A DNA stretch of 64,000 bases from Hydractinia symbiolongicarpus (GCF_029227915.1 NC_079877.1:13949351-14013350); one strand, 5' to 3'; shown: positions 50,801 to 63,280, numbered from the stretch's first letter. Notes: generated by a model from the sequence alone, not told the origin. Program-made: numbers and translations.

Positions 50801-53800
50801 TAAGATTGATGTCAACCAGGAAAATTAAAAGCCAAACTTACCTTTCTGTATCTTGATCTTTTTCTTGGAATGTTCCAATAAACTCCGAAACCTATATAAC
50901 GTATTTTTGTCAATATTAATTTTTTTTGACAATATCGTATAATGGCGCATGTCTTCCTAAAAGGCCTGTTTATGGACAATAAGAATGATGTATTTCCTAA
51001 ATAAACTCCTGAACCAAGACCTCAAAAAATGGTAGTTGAAAAAAATACCAAAAATCATAGGCATTGTATATTTACACAACAACTGACTAGTAAAATAAAC
51101 CGGAAATCATGCAAGTTGGACTGGTTGTAAAAATGCATAATTCTAAATAATTTAGGGGTGTCCAAATATCAACAAAATTTCAAAACAGAAAAGGTAAATC
51201 AAACAGCAATGGTGGATAAAAAATCCAACTAAAATACATTCTTATCTACACATTCCATCTGCTAGATTATTTTTGAAGTAGTTTGTTTAAATTTGTTTGA
51301 CATAAAAATTTAAAAAAATGTGTTATTGCATTTTAACAGCTTCATAACAAATTGGGATGTTTCGTAGAAAAAGTTATTGGTTAAAGTGATAACAATTTAA
51401 AGAGTTCCTTTTTAGATATTCATTACCTTACACTTTTAACTAACTATTTTATTCTAAATCCTCTTTACAGTATTTTTAGTTTTGTTGTGTGTTTTAATGC
51501 TGTATTTTCAGATTTTATTAACCCAGCATAGGAATTCTTAATTCAAGGCTAAATACAAAATAAAGTCGAAAAAGTGCAGCAAAGACACATAAAGATTACA
51601 TACATTATCACCAGACTTAGGGTCATACATTGGTGTATCTGCCATGCCAGCAGCTATCCAGATTGTTTTTGCTGGGACCACATAGCATATACTTGATACT
51701 GTTGTGCTGAAGTGATAAAATATTGTAACATCTTAAAACAGGCAAAACAATTTAAATAGTGGTTCTATGCTACAAACTGTTTGTTTTTGAGTCAGAAATA
51801 AACATTTTACAGATAATAAATAGTAACGAGATAAATAAAATGCTTCTGCCAGCACAAGAGCTTCCAATATTTATTTTATTTTAAAGATTTTTCCCAGTGA
51901 CAATCTGCTGAACACTAAAAAATATATACCAAACAGCAGGGATAAAATACGATATAGTTAAATCTAGGAATATCATAGCATTAAAAGCCTGAGCAAAATA
52001 TATTGTAGAATTAGAATTATGTATCTCTTTATAACTTCTTCTTCGCCATATTCAAATTCAGCAAATTAAAAAAATTGATTTGATTTGATATTATTTATTA
52101 AAAAAAACACCTGATTTTTATATTTTATCTCTCATAATAATACAAAAACTGTGGTCAGTGCTTCAAGCTCTACACAATAAAGGCAACAGCTAAACAATTT
52201 TTTCTTACATGGACTTAAATGGATTTTTCTACAGGCTTTATTGACTAGTAAATATTAAGTATTAAATCGAGTCCTTTTATTTTACTTAATGCATCTCCTA
52301 GCATAAGAAATATTCATATCTCTTACCTAAAGCCATCAAATTTATGCATAATTTGTCCATCTTGAGACCAAACTTTTACAGTTTTATCAAATCCACCGGT
52401 AAACAACCTAGAATAATCAAAATTATAGCTACTACAAATACCAAAAGTTGCGTTAAAGGGTAACTTTTATATGTAACAAAACTATAAGACGTAACATAAA
52501 AAACTAAAATAAATTGACTTAGATATCCCAGCCCATAAAATTGTATATGTGTGAAGGTTAAAAATTATGCATGGACGTCTCATTACTTTTTTCAAACTTG
52601 CCACAAAAAGTGCCTTTTAAAAAACAAATTTAAAGATAAAAAAAACCCAACCAAGTGTTGTTTTCATTGTCTCTTGCGACAACTATAGTTGTTATACCAG
52701 CATCGTGAGCAGGATATAAACTAGAAAGCAAAAAATATTTATACCATACATGTTAGGTAGAATGTTTTTGTAGAATGTAACAAAACATTGATGCTTTTGT
52801 TAAAAAACCTTTGAGAAATTCAAAACGTAAAGCTCGCAAAATATTAATGGTTTTTTTTGGATGGAAATGAAATTAGTGAAGTAGGAATAGGAAAAAAATA
52901 TATTTTAACCAAAACTTATAACAATGTTTACAAGGTGTTGATTTATTCTAACAATAGTCAAAAAAAATAAAAAAATACCATGTTACCAGCTTTAACCCAA
53001 ATTTTCCAGGATATGAAAAGGAATCATATATACACAGTTTACGATCATATCTAAAAATAAAATTATTCATTTAACTCTCAATGGATTTTTTATAAGTATA
53101 TATTATCACGTAATGTGCCATCAAATTTTTAAATTAGCGTATGCAATTTAAACTTATTAAAAACTCTGGAATATCTAATGTCACATATGTAAATGTTCCT
53201 GCATGTTTGACATATGTGAGAACAAAGCTTTCATTCAAACTTAAAAAAATAAACAGCTAAACCTTCTTATAAAGTAGTCTGTAAACTCTCACCCTACAGA
53301 AAAAACTCTTGTTTCGTGGCATACAACTCCTTTGACAAGGTCTGTGTGATCAGTTGCCACAAAGGCTGTGAAATAAATAAAGGATGAAAACTTATTGTTT
53401 CTTAAGTAAAATCTACTTCTTAACAAAGTTAAACTTCACAGGTTTAAAGTTTCAATTAAAATCATAACAGTAAGCTAAACTAAAATATGAAACAAAAACA
53501 ATCAATATCATGACTACCTATAAGACTAATACATGTTACAAAAATGTTGCACATAGAATGTTTTCAGGCAGAGCGACACTTTGTTTTTCGTTTTTTTCGC
53601 GTTTATCTATTCCTTAACCCCCTGACTGCATAAATGCGTTATTTTGATTTGTTAAAAAACAATGAAATATAATTGTGTGACGTTCTCGTTATATAATAAT
53701 TAAGCCTCCATGGTCTGTGATAAAGTTTCTAGCGCTTTCTCTTCTTCATAAAAATCTTTACAAAAAAGTTTGCGCTGTCGAAGAATTTTTTCATGCGCAA

Positions 53801-56550
53801 GTTAGTCGCCATTCCGTTTGTTTGTTTTATTGTACAATGGTGGAAAGCTATGCTTTAAGTTTATTCCATTGGGCATTATTGCGACAATCCTAATTAAGGT
53901 GTTGGGCAAAATTGACAAACACTATTTTTTTTAAAAAAGCAGCAATGAACCCTCTCCTTTCTTATTATCTTCTGTGAAAACATAACTTCGTTAATGTACA
54001 ATTCGTACATAATCGTAGTATGAAACAAAATAGAAGTATAAAACAAGATTTTTCGATGCCTATATCTCCCACGATCTCTCGCACGAAACAAAAAATGTAA
54101 ACATTCAAATTTCAACTTAGTAGAAAAAAGAAAGTTCTTGCGATAATGACGATAATGGAATCATTGACTGTCAGTGAAAAAATGTGAAGTATTTTTAAGA
54201 AAATGCACCTCAAAGAACATAAAAATCATTTTTTTAATGTCGTGCACCATATATTTGCACATGTAAAGTCGTTCTACTGTAAGAAACCCCTGTTTTTGAT
54301 TATTTTTTAAAATGGTAGCAAAACATGTCGTTAAATTCTACGCGACGGTATCGAAACAACAAAATTTAAATGATGTTAAGAAGAAGAAATTATTCATACT
54401 GTGATTTCGGACAATATATACAGTAATACTAAATCTACATTATTACATTACCAAAAAAAAAAAAATTAGGCTTGGATTACCTGTTCTATTTTTAGAGAAA
54501 ATAAAATGATGCTAAGATTTGATTATGTGAGTTATAGTAAAATGTCTAGGATCTTAAAAATTCAATTTGTCCCTAATTTAGAAACAATGTAATAGAAAGA
54601 CTTTTTTCTTGAGTGTAAAATTGTGGGTTACAAAACAAACAAAAAATAACCCTTGAAAGTTTAAACTACAAAATTGTTAGTACTATTAAGTTCTATGTTC
54701 TCTAAAATTTTTAAAACTATACAACAAAGCAATCTACAATTATCCACTTCTTTGTAAAGAAAGGTTAAAAAAGCAAAATAAAAAAAACCTATTCTTGACC
54801 AGCATCTGACAATCAATTTTTTCATCACATTTGCATTAAAGTAGTATATTTTTATTAAAAGATTATTTATTAGTGCTTGTTTAAAAAGGTTTTGTTAATT
54901 AGGATATTTTTCAAGTTTTTTTGGCATACCTATATATATATAAGAGAATAAATGCCACAATCATATATTATTTAGAGCAAATTTTAGTATATAAAATTCC
55001 ATTTTGAAGATGCAGTGTGAGTTAGGGTTGATGGGGTTTTGTTGTCATTGCAATGCAGCATATCATATATACCTTTATTACTGATGAGTTTCCCATCCTT
55101 CACTAAATATATATAGAGAAAAAAATTAAAAGTAATTATATTCTACAGACGGATTGATCAACTTTTCTTTTCCACAGCATGGTTTCAAATCTCACTACTA
55201 GTCTGTTTACTATCACTATTTAGCGTTTTCTATTCCTTTGAAAGTATTTTAAACAATCTTGTAAAAAGTTGAAAAGCATGGTCTAATGTTTACATACAGA
55301 AAAAATCAGACCAACCCTTTACAGCAACAAAGCTCAACTTAAAATACAGTACTAAAAAGTAACTTGAAAAGTAGCCAATTAAATTAAAATACTTACTTGG
55401 ATCTTTAAGATGATAAACTTTTAGAGCTGCATTTAAACCAAATATAATTTGACTACGTCGTACATTCCATGCCATGCAATATATTGGACTGCCTATCTGC
55501 AGCAAAATAATGAATATACTCTAAGAAACTGACAATGTCCATAAAATAAGTAAAGCTGAAGTCAATTTTTTTTTACTTTTGTGATAGATGTTGGCAACAT
55601 ATTAGGACCCCAAGAAATAATTTTTCCATCATTAGCTGCAGATAATAGAAGCTTCATATCACTCCTATGAAAACGAAACTCAATTAATATCTTAAAACAG
55701 TTTCATCCTTCTTTCTTCAAAAGTACCAGAATATAAAGTTAAAATTTCCATTTTACAAAGTTTGATACCAAACAAGACCAAAATAAGTTCGATTAACATT
55801 AGTTACTTGTAAGGAAAAAAAAAAGTAAGGCATACAAGTATAAAAAGCAGTTGATCCAACCATCATGTTCATGACAAACACGGGTCAGTCTACCGACATG
55901 ATCACCAACACATTCCCATGCCTTTATTGTACCGTCTGAAACAAAATAATTAGATTGCTTTATTGGACCTTCTGTAACACAAGTGCAAATAAAGTAGGTC
56001 CATAAGTACTGAATTATACCATAACTCATTATAGCCAATGATTCTACATAGAATTAATAGAGTATACATTGATTATATACATCAAGTATTGGTAATACTA
56101 AAGATTTTTTCACTGGAAGGTCATTAAAATTAGAAACCAAAAAGTTTATCGATTAAAGCATATTTTATTTTTGTGATGCTTTTAAGGACCATTCTAACAT
56201 TATTAAAAATATTTGTCTGCTCTATGCAATTAATAATTTAATATATCAACTCTTAAGAAAACTTTTCAGATTTGTAGTAAGAAAACGACTGAAAGAAGTT
56301 ATAGTTCTAATATAAAATTGTTAGATCTTTGTCATGTTATTTTTTAGCAATGTGCCAGCTTGACATAAACCATTTTATTTTGTTAATTTGTTGAGACAGG
56401 AAAAACAAAAAACTACGAAGCTTACAAGTTGATATAAGAACACATACCTTCACACCCAGCCACTACTTCATGTTTAAGAGGATTATATGAGATTGCAGTG
56501 ATTTGTTTACAGTTGGTATCTTTAATCACATAATATTTTTGCATGGCCAT
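29888..56550 (-). CDS. Double-propeller WD40-repeat protein, 25 exons, hosts a nested gene in intron 16
   Basis: Exons in gene order: 56448-56550, 55836-55935, 55577-55664, 55397-55496, 55073-55102, 53293-53365, 52979-53050, 52652-52720, 52327-52407, 51604-51706, 50842-50891, 48995-49044, 48449-48547, 48031-48121, 47001-47124, 46624-46717, 34231-34361, 33596-33730, 33468-33520, 32773-32874, 32570-32687, 31586-31651, 31176-31288, 30563-30656, 29888-29980. All phases agree; total 743 residues. WD blades are clear: [124 protein letters not shown]. Residues 1 to about 380 form one propeller and about 415-743 the second, joined by a charged helical linker ([17 protein letters not shown]). No signal peptide or membrane segment is visible. 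Likely a scaffold protein; I recognise the family only as an unnamed animal WD40 protein and give no symbol. Exon 7 and exon 16 borders were chosen by phase and are the least certain. Confidence 0.9.
32427..32459 (+). repeat. Poly-G tract
   Basis: About 30 bases of nearly uninterrupted G in WD40 intron 21. Possible G-quadruplex former; length in the assembly may be unreliable. Confidence 0.85.
37949..44059 (+). CDS. Single-pass membrane protein with nine fibronectin type III domains, 11 exons, nested in WD40 gene intron
   Basis: Exons: 37949-37997, 38156-38440, 38555-38824, 38914-39192, 39299-39580, 39665-39955, 40062-40364, 40471-40758, 42998-43294, 43427-43708, 43800-44059; 961 residues. 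Exon 1 encodes a hydrophobic signal peptide ([16 protein letters not shown]). Exons 2-10 each encode one FN3 domain (residues 17-111, 112-201, 202-294, 295-388, 389-485, 486-586, 587-682, 683-781, 782-875), with the B-strand tryptophan ([54 protein letters not shown]) and the tyrosine-corner strand ([38 protein letters not shown]). FN3-2 and FN3-6 lack the tryptophan. Exon 11 encodes a transmembrane helix (about 888-909, [22 protein letters not shown]), stop-transfer RRKSK, and a tail of about 50 residues ending KLYT. All introns are phase 1. The tail has no kinase, phosphatase or ITAM. I infer a cell-surface adhesion or recognition receptor; the ligand is unknown. Confidence 0.92.
41167..42827 (+). 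mobile_element. DNA transposon-like element with long terminal inverted repeats in FN3 intron 8 (copy 1)
   Basis: Left end TTAAAGGGATTCCTGCATT and right end AATGCAGGAATCCCTT are inverted. Similarity continues inward for over 100 bases through a run reading AAAAAGTTGTTTATCAAG, then TCTTTTTTCGTTCT. Flanks look like TTAA on the left and a TTCAA variant on the right. The element fills most of the 2.2-kb intron 40759-42997. The interior shows no intact transposase. A 73-codon open frame (41926-42147) is conserved in a second copy at 53.55-54.35 kb. Confidence 0.75.
48537..48604 (+). repeat. 34-bp perfect tandem duplication covering a splice acceptor of the WD40 gene
   Basis: Two identical 34-base units (48537-48570 and 48571-48604). 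Each contains, on the minus strand, the acceptor TTTTGTATGCAG and the first ten bases of exon 13. Phase supports use of the copy nearer the exon (exon start 48547). Use of the other would add 34 bases and lead to an in-frame stop after about 24 codons. Confidence 0.9.
48664..48730 (+). repeat. (AAC)n / (CAA)n microsatellite
   Basis: AACAACAACAATAACAATAA then repeated CAA in WD40 intron 12. Confidence 0.85.
53550..54353 (-). mobile_element. Truncated second copy of the intronic element, in WD40 intron 5 (copy 2)
   Basis: Reverse complement matches 41.34-42.53 kb over nearly its whole length, for example TTTGTTTCATACTACGATTA, the poly-C-flanked GACAGTCAATGATTCCAT, and CATTTATGCAGTCA. It lacks both terminal inverted repeats and about 340 bases present in copy 1 (near 41.54-41.88 kb). 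The shared short open frame (53894-54115) reads [18 protein letters not shown] against [18 protein letters not shown] in copy 1. It lies in the sense orientation of its host gene, as copy 1 does. Confidence 0.75.
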
Positions 56551-57339
56551 GATGAAGTTTGACTAAAACTAAAGTTAAAATTAAATTTTAAGAAAAAGGT
56601 GACAAAATAATTATAATTCAGCAAAAAGGACATTTGAAATACGTATTTTATCTAAATACAAGACACGTCCAAAATGATCCACGACATTTCAATTTTAAAC
56701 ACTATTGTTATCATGTCATCTATGTGACATGATATCTATATCATTTTTGTAATGCAAGAAGTTATGGATTAATCAGTGTTAGTATTAAAACTAAACCTAT
56801 CAATTTTAAAAAACAAGGGTTCACAACTTATATACTTAAAAATCATGGTTTAATCAACCAATACCCTATTACTTTTAAAAAATTACTTAAAAATTAAAAG
56901 ACACTGGAAATTTTTAAAAGGTTGAGAGTTGTTGAGACATCATTATCATGCTTCAATGGTTTTAGAACAAAATACGGTCGTATTTTTTGCTTAAGCTTGC
57001 TAAATTTTTTTTGATAGTTTCATAACAAAATATAGCGTTGTTTAGGCTTTGTGGGATGGTTTTAGAACAAAATACCACTTTTGTTTACAGATAAACAAAA
57101 AATTTTGACTTGTCATGACTTTTGTTTAGCATGTAATTGAGTGCTGAAGTTTTGTGATTTTTCCTGACTTTTATCAGGTTTGTCATAAAATGCCCCGGTA
57201 TTACATTATGCTTGTTACCAGGTGAATACTACATGTTGTTATAGAGATAATATGGGCCCTACAGATACATAAAGACCAGATTTAAAGAAAAAATTTAACT
57301 CCAGCAAAGTGACATGGCTTTTTATCCCATGATCAGGAC

Positions 57340-58180
57340 ACGGCTGTTTCAGCGCGAACAAAAATGGCCTGCGGGAAAAAGCAATATGCCCGTCAGCAAA
57401 AACAAGATATCTCAAGAACGAAATAAGATTTTTACATTCTGTAAAAAGGATATCAATCTCAGATAAATTGTCCATATTAGAAATAATTTTTTTTTTGGAA
57501 ACCTATCCGAAATTGCTTAATTTGGGCCAAAATGTCGAAAAATGTCCCCAAAAACGTAACTTAAAGCAACTTCTTCCACAATATTTGGAAAATTAGGCCA
57601 GGATAAGATGCTTTTTACGATCCATAGGTTAGAGGGGATATTCAGGATAAAAGTAATTAAATTTTTATACTGTCCGAAGTCGTCCAAAGGTATTTTTTGG
57701 GGCAAAATAAGCTAAATGTACGAAAAACAGCTAACAGTGCCATATTTCAACTTATAGGTTGGTTCAATTTGGTCAGAATCCTTATCGTTTCTAGCCCTGA
57801 GACATTCTAAAGTGTACTAAATGAAATTATGATGCGTCCAAAAGTGTCTGAATTGATATTTTGGGCCTTTTTGGGCCAATTATCAGAAATCTTTGGAAAA
57901 AAGACCATTTAGGACCACGGTTACTGTTATAAGTTCGTTTGCTGGGTTTAGAAAGCTCATTTTTCTAATCTAGAGTGCCTTTAATAAAATTATGATCCCT
58001 CCCAAAACTGTCCGAATTGACGTTTTGGGACCAAATACGTGAAAAAGCTATTTTGCATACAAATTTAATTGACAAGCTAAATTTAACAGGTGAAAAGAAC
58101 TAATTGTTTTAATCCTGAGGCATTTTTAAGTTTCTAAGTTAAAAATATAACATGTCCGAAATTGTCCGAAAAAGTAGTAG
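57340..58180 (+). repeat. Dispersed repeat family R1 with about 160-bp degenerate tandem units
   Basis: CACGGCTGTTTCAGCGCGAA, AAGATATCTCAAGAACGAAA and ATAAATTGTCCATATTAGAA match the inverse of 22.44-22.62 kb. From 57.52 kb a TGTCC(G/A)AA(A/G)T(C/T)GTCC/TTTGGG(C/A)C block recurs near 57.67, 57.84, 58.00 and 58.15 kb. Confidence 0.6.
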
Positions 58181-58384
58181 TCTTAGTATAGTGTACAATA
58201 TATATATATTTTTAAAAAATTTACAGAACTATTTTGTAAATAAAATATTTTTTAATTTATACAATCTAAATATATATATACATTGTAATAATTTAATCTT
58301 TGAAGTCTTCCATGCAGAAATCTAAACATAAAATAAGAAAGTCTAATTATTTCTAGATTATAGAGACAGTATTTGCAAGTACCA

Positions 58385-58690
58385 AGGCAATGGATTTATA
58401 GTGTTACCATTGTGCAGAATACTTTGGAGATCATAATACTAATTCTAAACATTGGAACTGAACTTGTTTACTAGGACTAAAGAGAATACAATCTACATAA
58501 TCGTAACTATCTTTCATGATATAAAATAAACATATCTTCAGATGGATTTATAGTGTAGAAATCACTTACTGTTTGTAGAAAACTTTGATCGTAATACTAA
58601 TTCTAAACTTTGGAACAGGAACTGAACTTGTTTACTGGAACTAAAGGGAATAAAAACTACAGCATTGTTACTATCTTTCATGATATATAA
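58385..58690 (+). repeat. Tandem duplication, unit about 155 bp, two copies
   Basis: GGATTTATAGTGT..., AATACTAATTCTAAAC(A/T)TTGG, CTGAACTTGTTTACT(A/G)GGAAC-like, and AACTATCTTTCATGATATA blocks occur twice in order (about 58391-58530 and 58543-58690). Confidence 0.7.
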
Positions 58691-58784
58691 ATAGATACAT
58701 ATTAACTCTTAATTTATATATACAGTATATACATTTAAATAAAATATAAACAGGAACATAAAATTTCACATTTATTATTTACAG

Positions 58785-61560
58785 TGGCCACAATAAGGAC
58801 ACTTACCCTTCCTATAAAAACTTTTCTGTCCGTTCCCCTTGCAAGGAACACAGACACGCTCTACCCCATCTGAAGCTTCCTATTGGCCTTGCTCCACAAT
58901 TCCTGACGTTGCAGTAACAACGTTAGCTTCAGGTCCTGATCTTCAGGACCTGATCAGGTCCTGACCCCGTACAACTGTCTTACTTCCTTTTTAACTCCTA
59001 AAGTCCGATGCATTTTTGCAAATCGTGGCACATCAAAAACTAACTCACTAGTTTGCATGTAATAGTCTCTTCAGGAAAGCGTTTTGGAAAGGCGTCACCA
59101 AATGAATTACAAAATCTCTCTAAGGCATCTATTTCGGGATCGGTTAAAAATCGTTTACAAAAAAGAAGTGGTTGAATCTGACTAAATAAAGCAAACACAC
59201 ACAGAAATCGTTCGTGAAGATCTGCATTGTCAGCAATCACGTCACAAAGTCAAACATGATTTCTCAGAACAACTTTGCAATGATTGCCAACAAATACATT
59301 ACTATGGTATGCTTGTCGTACAACCTTGATGTCATCAAGGCACTGGAGAAGTTGCTTCTCCCGATGTCCCATGGTTTCTTCACACTTAGTCTGAAGGACC
59401 TTACACCTAAGTTCCAATTCTAAAATGGAATCGTCTAGAGTAACACAGCGTTCCTTTAGATCATCAATTCTTTTTTCCAAATGTGAATGAAGATCTAATC
59501 GACCTATTCCTGAACATTTTAGGCACGCAAATCTCTCAAGAGTAATCTCTTCAGATTCCCCAAACAATTCCCAACTTGATGTGACCATTTTTCACATGTG
59601 TCACATAATACCCAATTAACATCAGTATCAAACCCTGTTATTAAGCAAGTTTAATAACAGGGAGGAGTTTTTAGAGATGTTTTCAAGTTCACCAAAATCA
59701 TGTCTTAGCCCTGCACTTAACCTGTCTGTCAAATTGGCCAGGTCTACGTATTCACCCCCTAATTGCCTTAAGGATTATTGTTCGCTCTCCCGCAGCTCTA
59801 CGCTTTTCGTCACCCATTTAACATTATCTGACCTATCGCTGGGCATATCGTCGCATGCATCCAACCTGCGCACACACTTCAACAACAGCTCATACAGCTT
59901 AAGGGTGATGCCTAATACAATACGCAAAACGGGTGGAACAACTCTACTTAGATCCGTAATAGGAAAAATGACATCACCCACAATAGATTCATGATACCTA
60001 CCAGTTTTTCTTAAACTACCAGTGCGATCCTCAGCCAAATTTTCAAAGTAACTAGCCTCAAGATCTTTAACAGTTCTACGAGCTATGTCACAATGAAAAG
60101 GCCTGTAAGGTAACCCACAGTGGTTTTGCAGGTGACTCAATTCAACATAGTCCTTTACACTAGGGTATGAAGCAGACGAACCCTGGTGACCAAGAACATC
60201 ATCGATGAAATGATAATCACCTCAAGAAAAACCTTAACCTTATGCCCATCCATACGGAATTCTGACTGCTGCATTTCTATAATCACATCACAAAAGGGTC
60301 GTAGAACACAGGCCATGTTCTGACAACAATCTGAAACCTGATACAAATAAAACATATGTACATCATAAACAGAACCAGAAGAAACACTATTAACAAATTC
60401 AAAGTGAAATTTTATGTGCTTACCACCCTTGTCCCCTCAAAAAACAATCCAAATATCTCCACCAAAGTCATCAAAACGCACATGATTACGTGTCTTAAGA
60501 TCTACAAAAACATCAGTAACATATTGTTTCAAGTCAGTGACCCTTAGTACAGGAGTAGGTGAGCAGGAAGAATCATCCGCACTAGCAAAGAGATCAACTA
60601 GCTTCACAGAAACAGTGTTCTCTTTTGCATGTTTTGTCATCTTCACTTGCTCGACTCTCATCTTGGGCTCAGATGGCAAAATATTAGCACCAAGATTTGT
60701 TAAAACACACCTTAACCTACGAAATGCAGCAGTGGGCATCCTTAAAAGGCACCTTAGTTGGACAGCATCAGAGGGAGACAGAGGTTTGATAATACCTGAC
60801 ATCTCTGCAGCTATATGTGCAAGAGACGGGATCTTCTGCAGCAGATTCATCAAAAAAACATCGAAACTTCTTCCACCTTCCCATCACCTGAAACAAAACT
60901 AAGCACGTGCATGCACAGGTTGGATCTCCTACGTAGCTTGCGTTGTGACAATTCTGAGTTGGACTTACTACACCTGCCTAAGTTGACAAAAGTAGTCTTA
61001 TATTTAAGGGGACATCCATCTTTTGTTAAAAAAATACCTTCAAATATGGAGGAATTTTCGGCCTCATACGACTTAACAAAAATGAGATCGTGGTCACCTC
61101 TCTCACTACAACGACACAAAGAAGCTTTAGCCTGAAAAGTAGACTGACGTAGACCTTTAATGGTTTTTGAGGCTGTCCCGAACTTTTTTTGTGTGGATGC
61201 TAACTTATTAGAAATTTCCGTGAGATACACATCCTTATCCTTCAAAGTGCCACAACCTGAATGAGACTGCAAGGTCTCATTCCTATCCTGAAAAGTGTGA
61301 AACTCAGCTTCAACTTTACTTAACCGAGACGTTAAGTCTTCAATTTTTACCACCGACTGCCCTTTTTCAGCAGATAACTGTTAATTCCTATTTAACAAAT
61401 CTTGAAGCCTTGTTTCATATCTGATTCTTTCATTAGCGAAGGAATCGGGAAATGGTGGATTTGGCGCGCGCGACAGTTGTACGGTCGGAAAAAAAGTCAA
61501 ATCTTTGTTTCTGATTTTTAAATCTGTTTTTGACATGTTTTTTTTTACACATCTTAGCCA
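58785..61560 (-). pseudogene. Large pseudogene of a repetitive, probably transposon-encoded protein family ending in a CxxC/CPYCGHC motif
   Basis: One long minus-strand reading order survives in pieces: 61353-60850 (coiled-coil-like then SLCRCSERGDHDLIFVKSYE and HVLSFVSGDGKVEEV), 60853-60437 (LRMPTAAFRRLRCVLTNLGA, VTDLKQYVTDVFVDL, FDDFGGDIWI), 60355-60155, 60140-59775 (DRTGSLRKTGRYHESIVGDV, FPITDLSRVVPPVLRI), 59588-59250 (FACLKCSGIG, coiled coil), 59240-59040, and a C-terminus near 58800-58860 with CVPCKGNG and KCPYCGHCK. Breaks include a frameshift at a T7 run (about 60854-60860), in-frame stops near 60436, 59250 and 61380, and a frameshift near 60214. I recall this family as multicopy in cnidarians and infer a transposon origin; the superfamily is unresolved. 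The region is less AT-rich than its surroundings, which fits a recent arrival. Confidence 0.65.
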
Positions 61561-61951
61561 AATTTTTAAATGTATTAAAAGAAAGCAAATCGAAACCTAC
61601 TGAAAGCAAAAGCTGTACAAAACTATACAAAACTAAAAAACTCTGGCTAAATTTATTTAGCAAAGCAAAAATTACACCCTTTGTAATTTTTTTTTGGATT
61701 CTCCACCTTAGTTACAGAGGGAAAATTTTCCTTAAAAATCCAGGAATCCTTCTACCCAATGGAATTCAAGTATTCCTTCTGTTGAGATCCCATACCCAGT
61801 AGTTAGTTAAAAAGAACTTTGAAGGGAAAAAAATACAAACTTCACACACACAAAAAGAACACACAACAATAACAATATAAACAACAGACAATAAAAACAG
61901 CGAGAATAACACGTAACTAAATATTTAAAACAATTTAAAAAAGACAGGCAC

Positions 61952-62174
61952 CTTCAAAGTTCAAGGAATTAATCAGGGATATTCCCAATGAAAAAGAAGA
62001 ATCACTTAGCTGGTTTTGATCTGTCGTCTCGCTTAAAAGAAATATATTAACAGCGTGCGTTTGTATATAGCAACGTTCGATTATTCTGCCATTATTATTT
62101 TTTTCCGCACTCAGAACCATATCTCCATTTCGAGCTATAGAGGACGCGATAAACACGGTGTTTCCATCATTCTG
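61952..62174 (-). CDS. Possible single exon of an unidentified gene
   Basis: A minus-strand open stretch begins after a good acceptor (TTTTTGTTACAG) and ends at CTTTGAAG followed by GTGCCT. It reads NDGNTVFIASSIARNGDMVL, then NNNGRIIERCYIQTHAVNIF and LSDSSFSLGISLINSLNFE. Composition is protein-like and free of stops for about 73 codons. I do not recognise it, and no neighbouring exons were found in the window, so it could be a relic or part of a gene split by the element to its left. Confidence 0.35.
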
Positions 62175-62786
62175 TAACAAAAACCATACCTAACAAATCA
62201 TTTGATGGCAACAGTCTGGATCTATTATATCTATAGATGCTTACTTATTTGAACAAAAAAGGGATGATATTATATTGTATTGCCTTGCACCACTTTTGCA
62301 ACTTTATCCGCTCTTTTTTAGCGGTAGAATAAGACTTTAACTTAAAATTTAAGTGGTTTATAGTTTGCGAGAAGGACGGTGCACGCTACAGGCCGATACT
62401 ACCACGTCACCAGGCTCCCTGTGCCAAATTTTAGGTCGGTAGCTATCACCGCGGCGTTGCCACTAGGTTGGATAGATGGCATGCTTTTTGCGGAAAAATA
62501 ATGTTTTTCCAATTTTATGTGTTCTGTTCGATTAAAGTACTCAAAGTACCTAGCACACATATGAAACATATTTATTTTATTATAAAGAAGAAAGGAAGAC
62601 CGTTTTTCAGTAAAATTAAAATATTACAAAAAAAGTTACAATGATTTAAAAATTGATAAAAATACAATTTTTTAAAAACAATTGTGGAAGCCATTTTAAT
62701 TTTGTTCGCGGTTTGACCGTAGCGAAACAGCCGTGAGGAACATCCTATGCAATAATATAAAAATATATACGCTAAGTTTAATGACA

Positions 62787-62898
62787 TTAAAGGGAACCCA
62801 AGGTATAACATGATGTTGCACTTATATCATAAAGCCTAAAATGTTTGTTAACAAATTTATTTTTTTCAACATCATGGTATACCTTGGGTTCCCTTTAA
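62787..62898. mobile_element. 112-bp TTAA-flanked MITE
   Basis: TTAAAGGGAACCCAAGGTAT at the left, ATACCTTGGGTTCCCTTTAA at the right. The inverted repeat extends about 30 bases to AACATGATGTTG / CAACATCATG. TTAA flanks both ends. It has no coding capacity. Confidence 0.8.
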
Positions 62899-63280
62899 CA
62901 AAATAAAATGTTATAGGTTCTTATCTTTTCTTATTATCATAATCTTTCTTAACCTTTGTTTTGATCAGATGATTCAATTTCTTTTGCATACTAAGGTATA
63001 GTTGGGCATTACTACAACCTGATATAATATTTCACCCTTCTGATTTGGCATGAAAAGTTTCAATTTAAGTGTGACTGGTCTAGACAGGATCCAGAACAGG
63101 GTGGGCAGAACAGAATTACTGTTAGACGGAATTCAAAACACATCAAAAATTATCAATCTACTTTCGCAAATACAAACTAGCCACCACCCCATAGAATCGC
63201 CTGTCTGGTCCCTTCTATAAATACTGCTACAACAAAACAACAACCAAATCAGAGAGTGTGGAATGACCTACCATGGCCAT

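Noticed and set aside
46624-56550. A separate WD40 gene ending near 46.6 kb and another starting near 34.4 kb
   Set aside because: Phase and protein continuity at the 46624/34361 junction (SSI-YVWGFD), plus the absence of a stop on one side and a start on the other, favour a single gene.
60537-61135. Plus-strand open frames of 106-121 codons
   Set aside because: Antisense shadows of the minus-strand pseudogene, which has the recognisable motifs.
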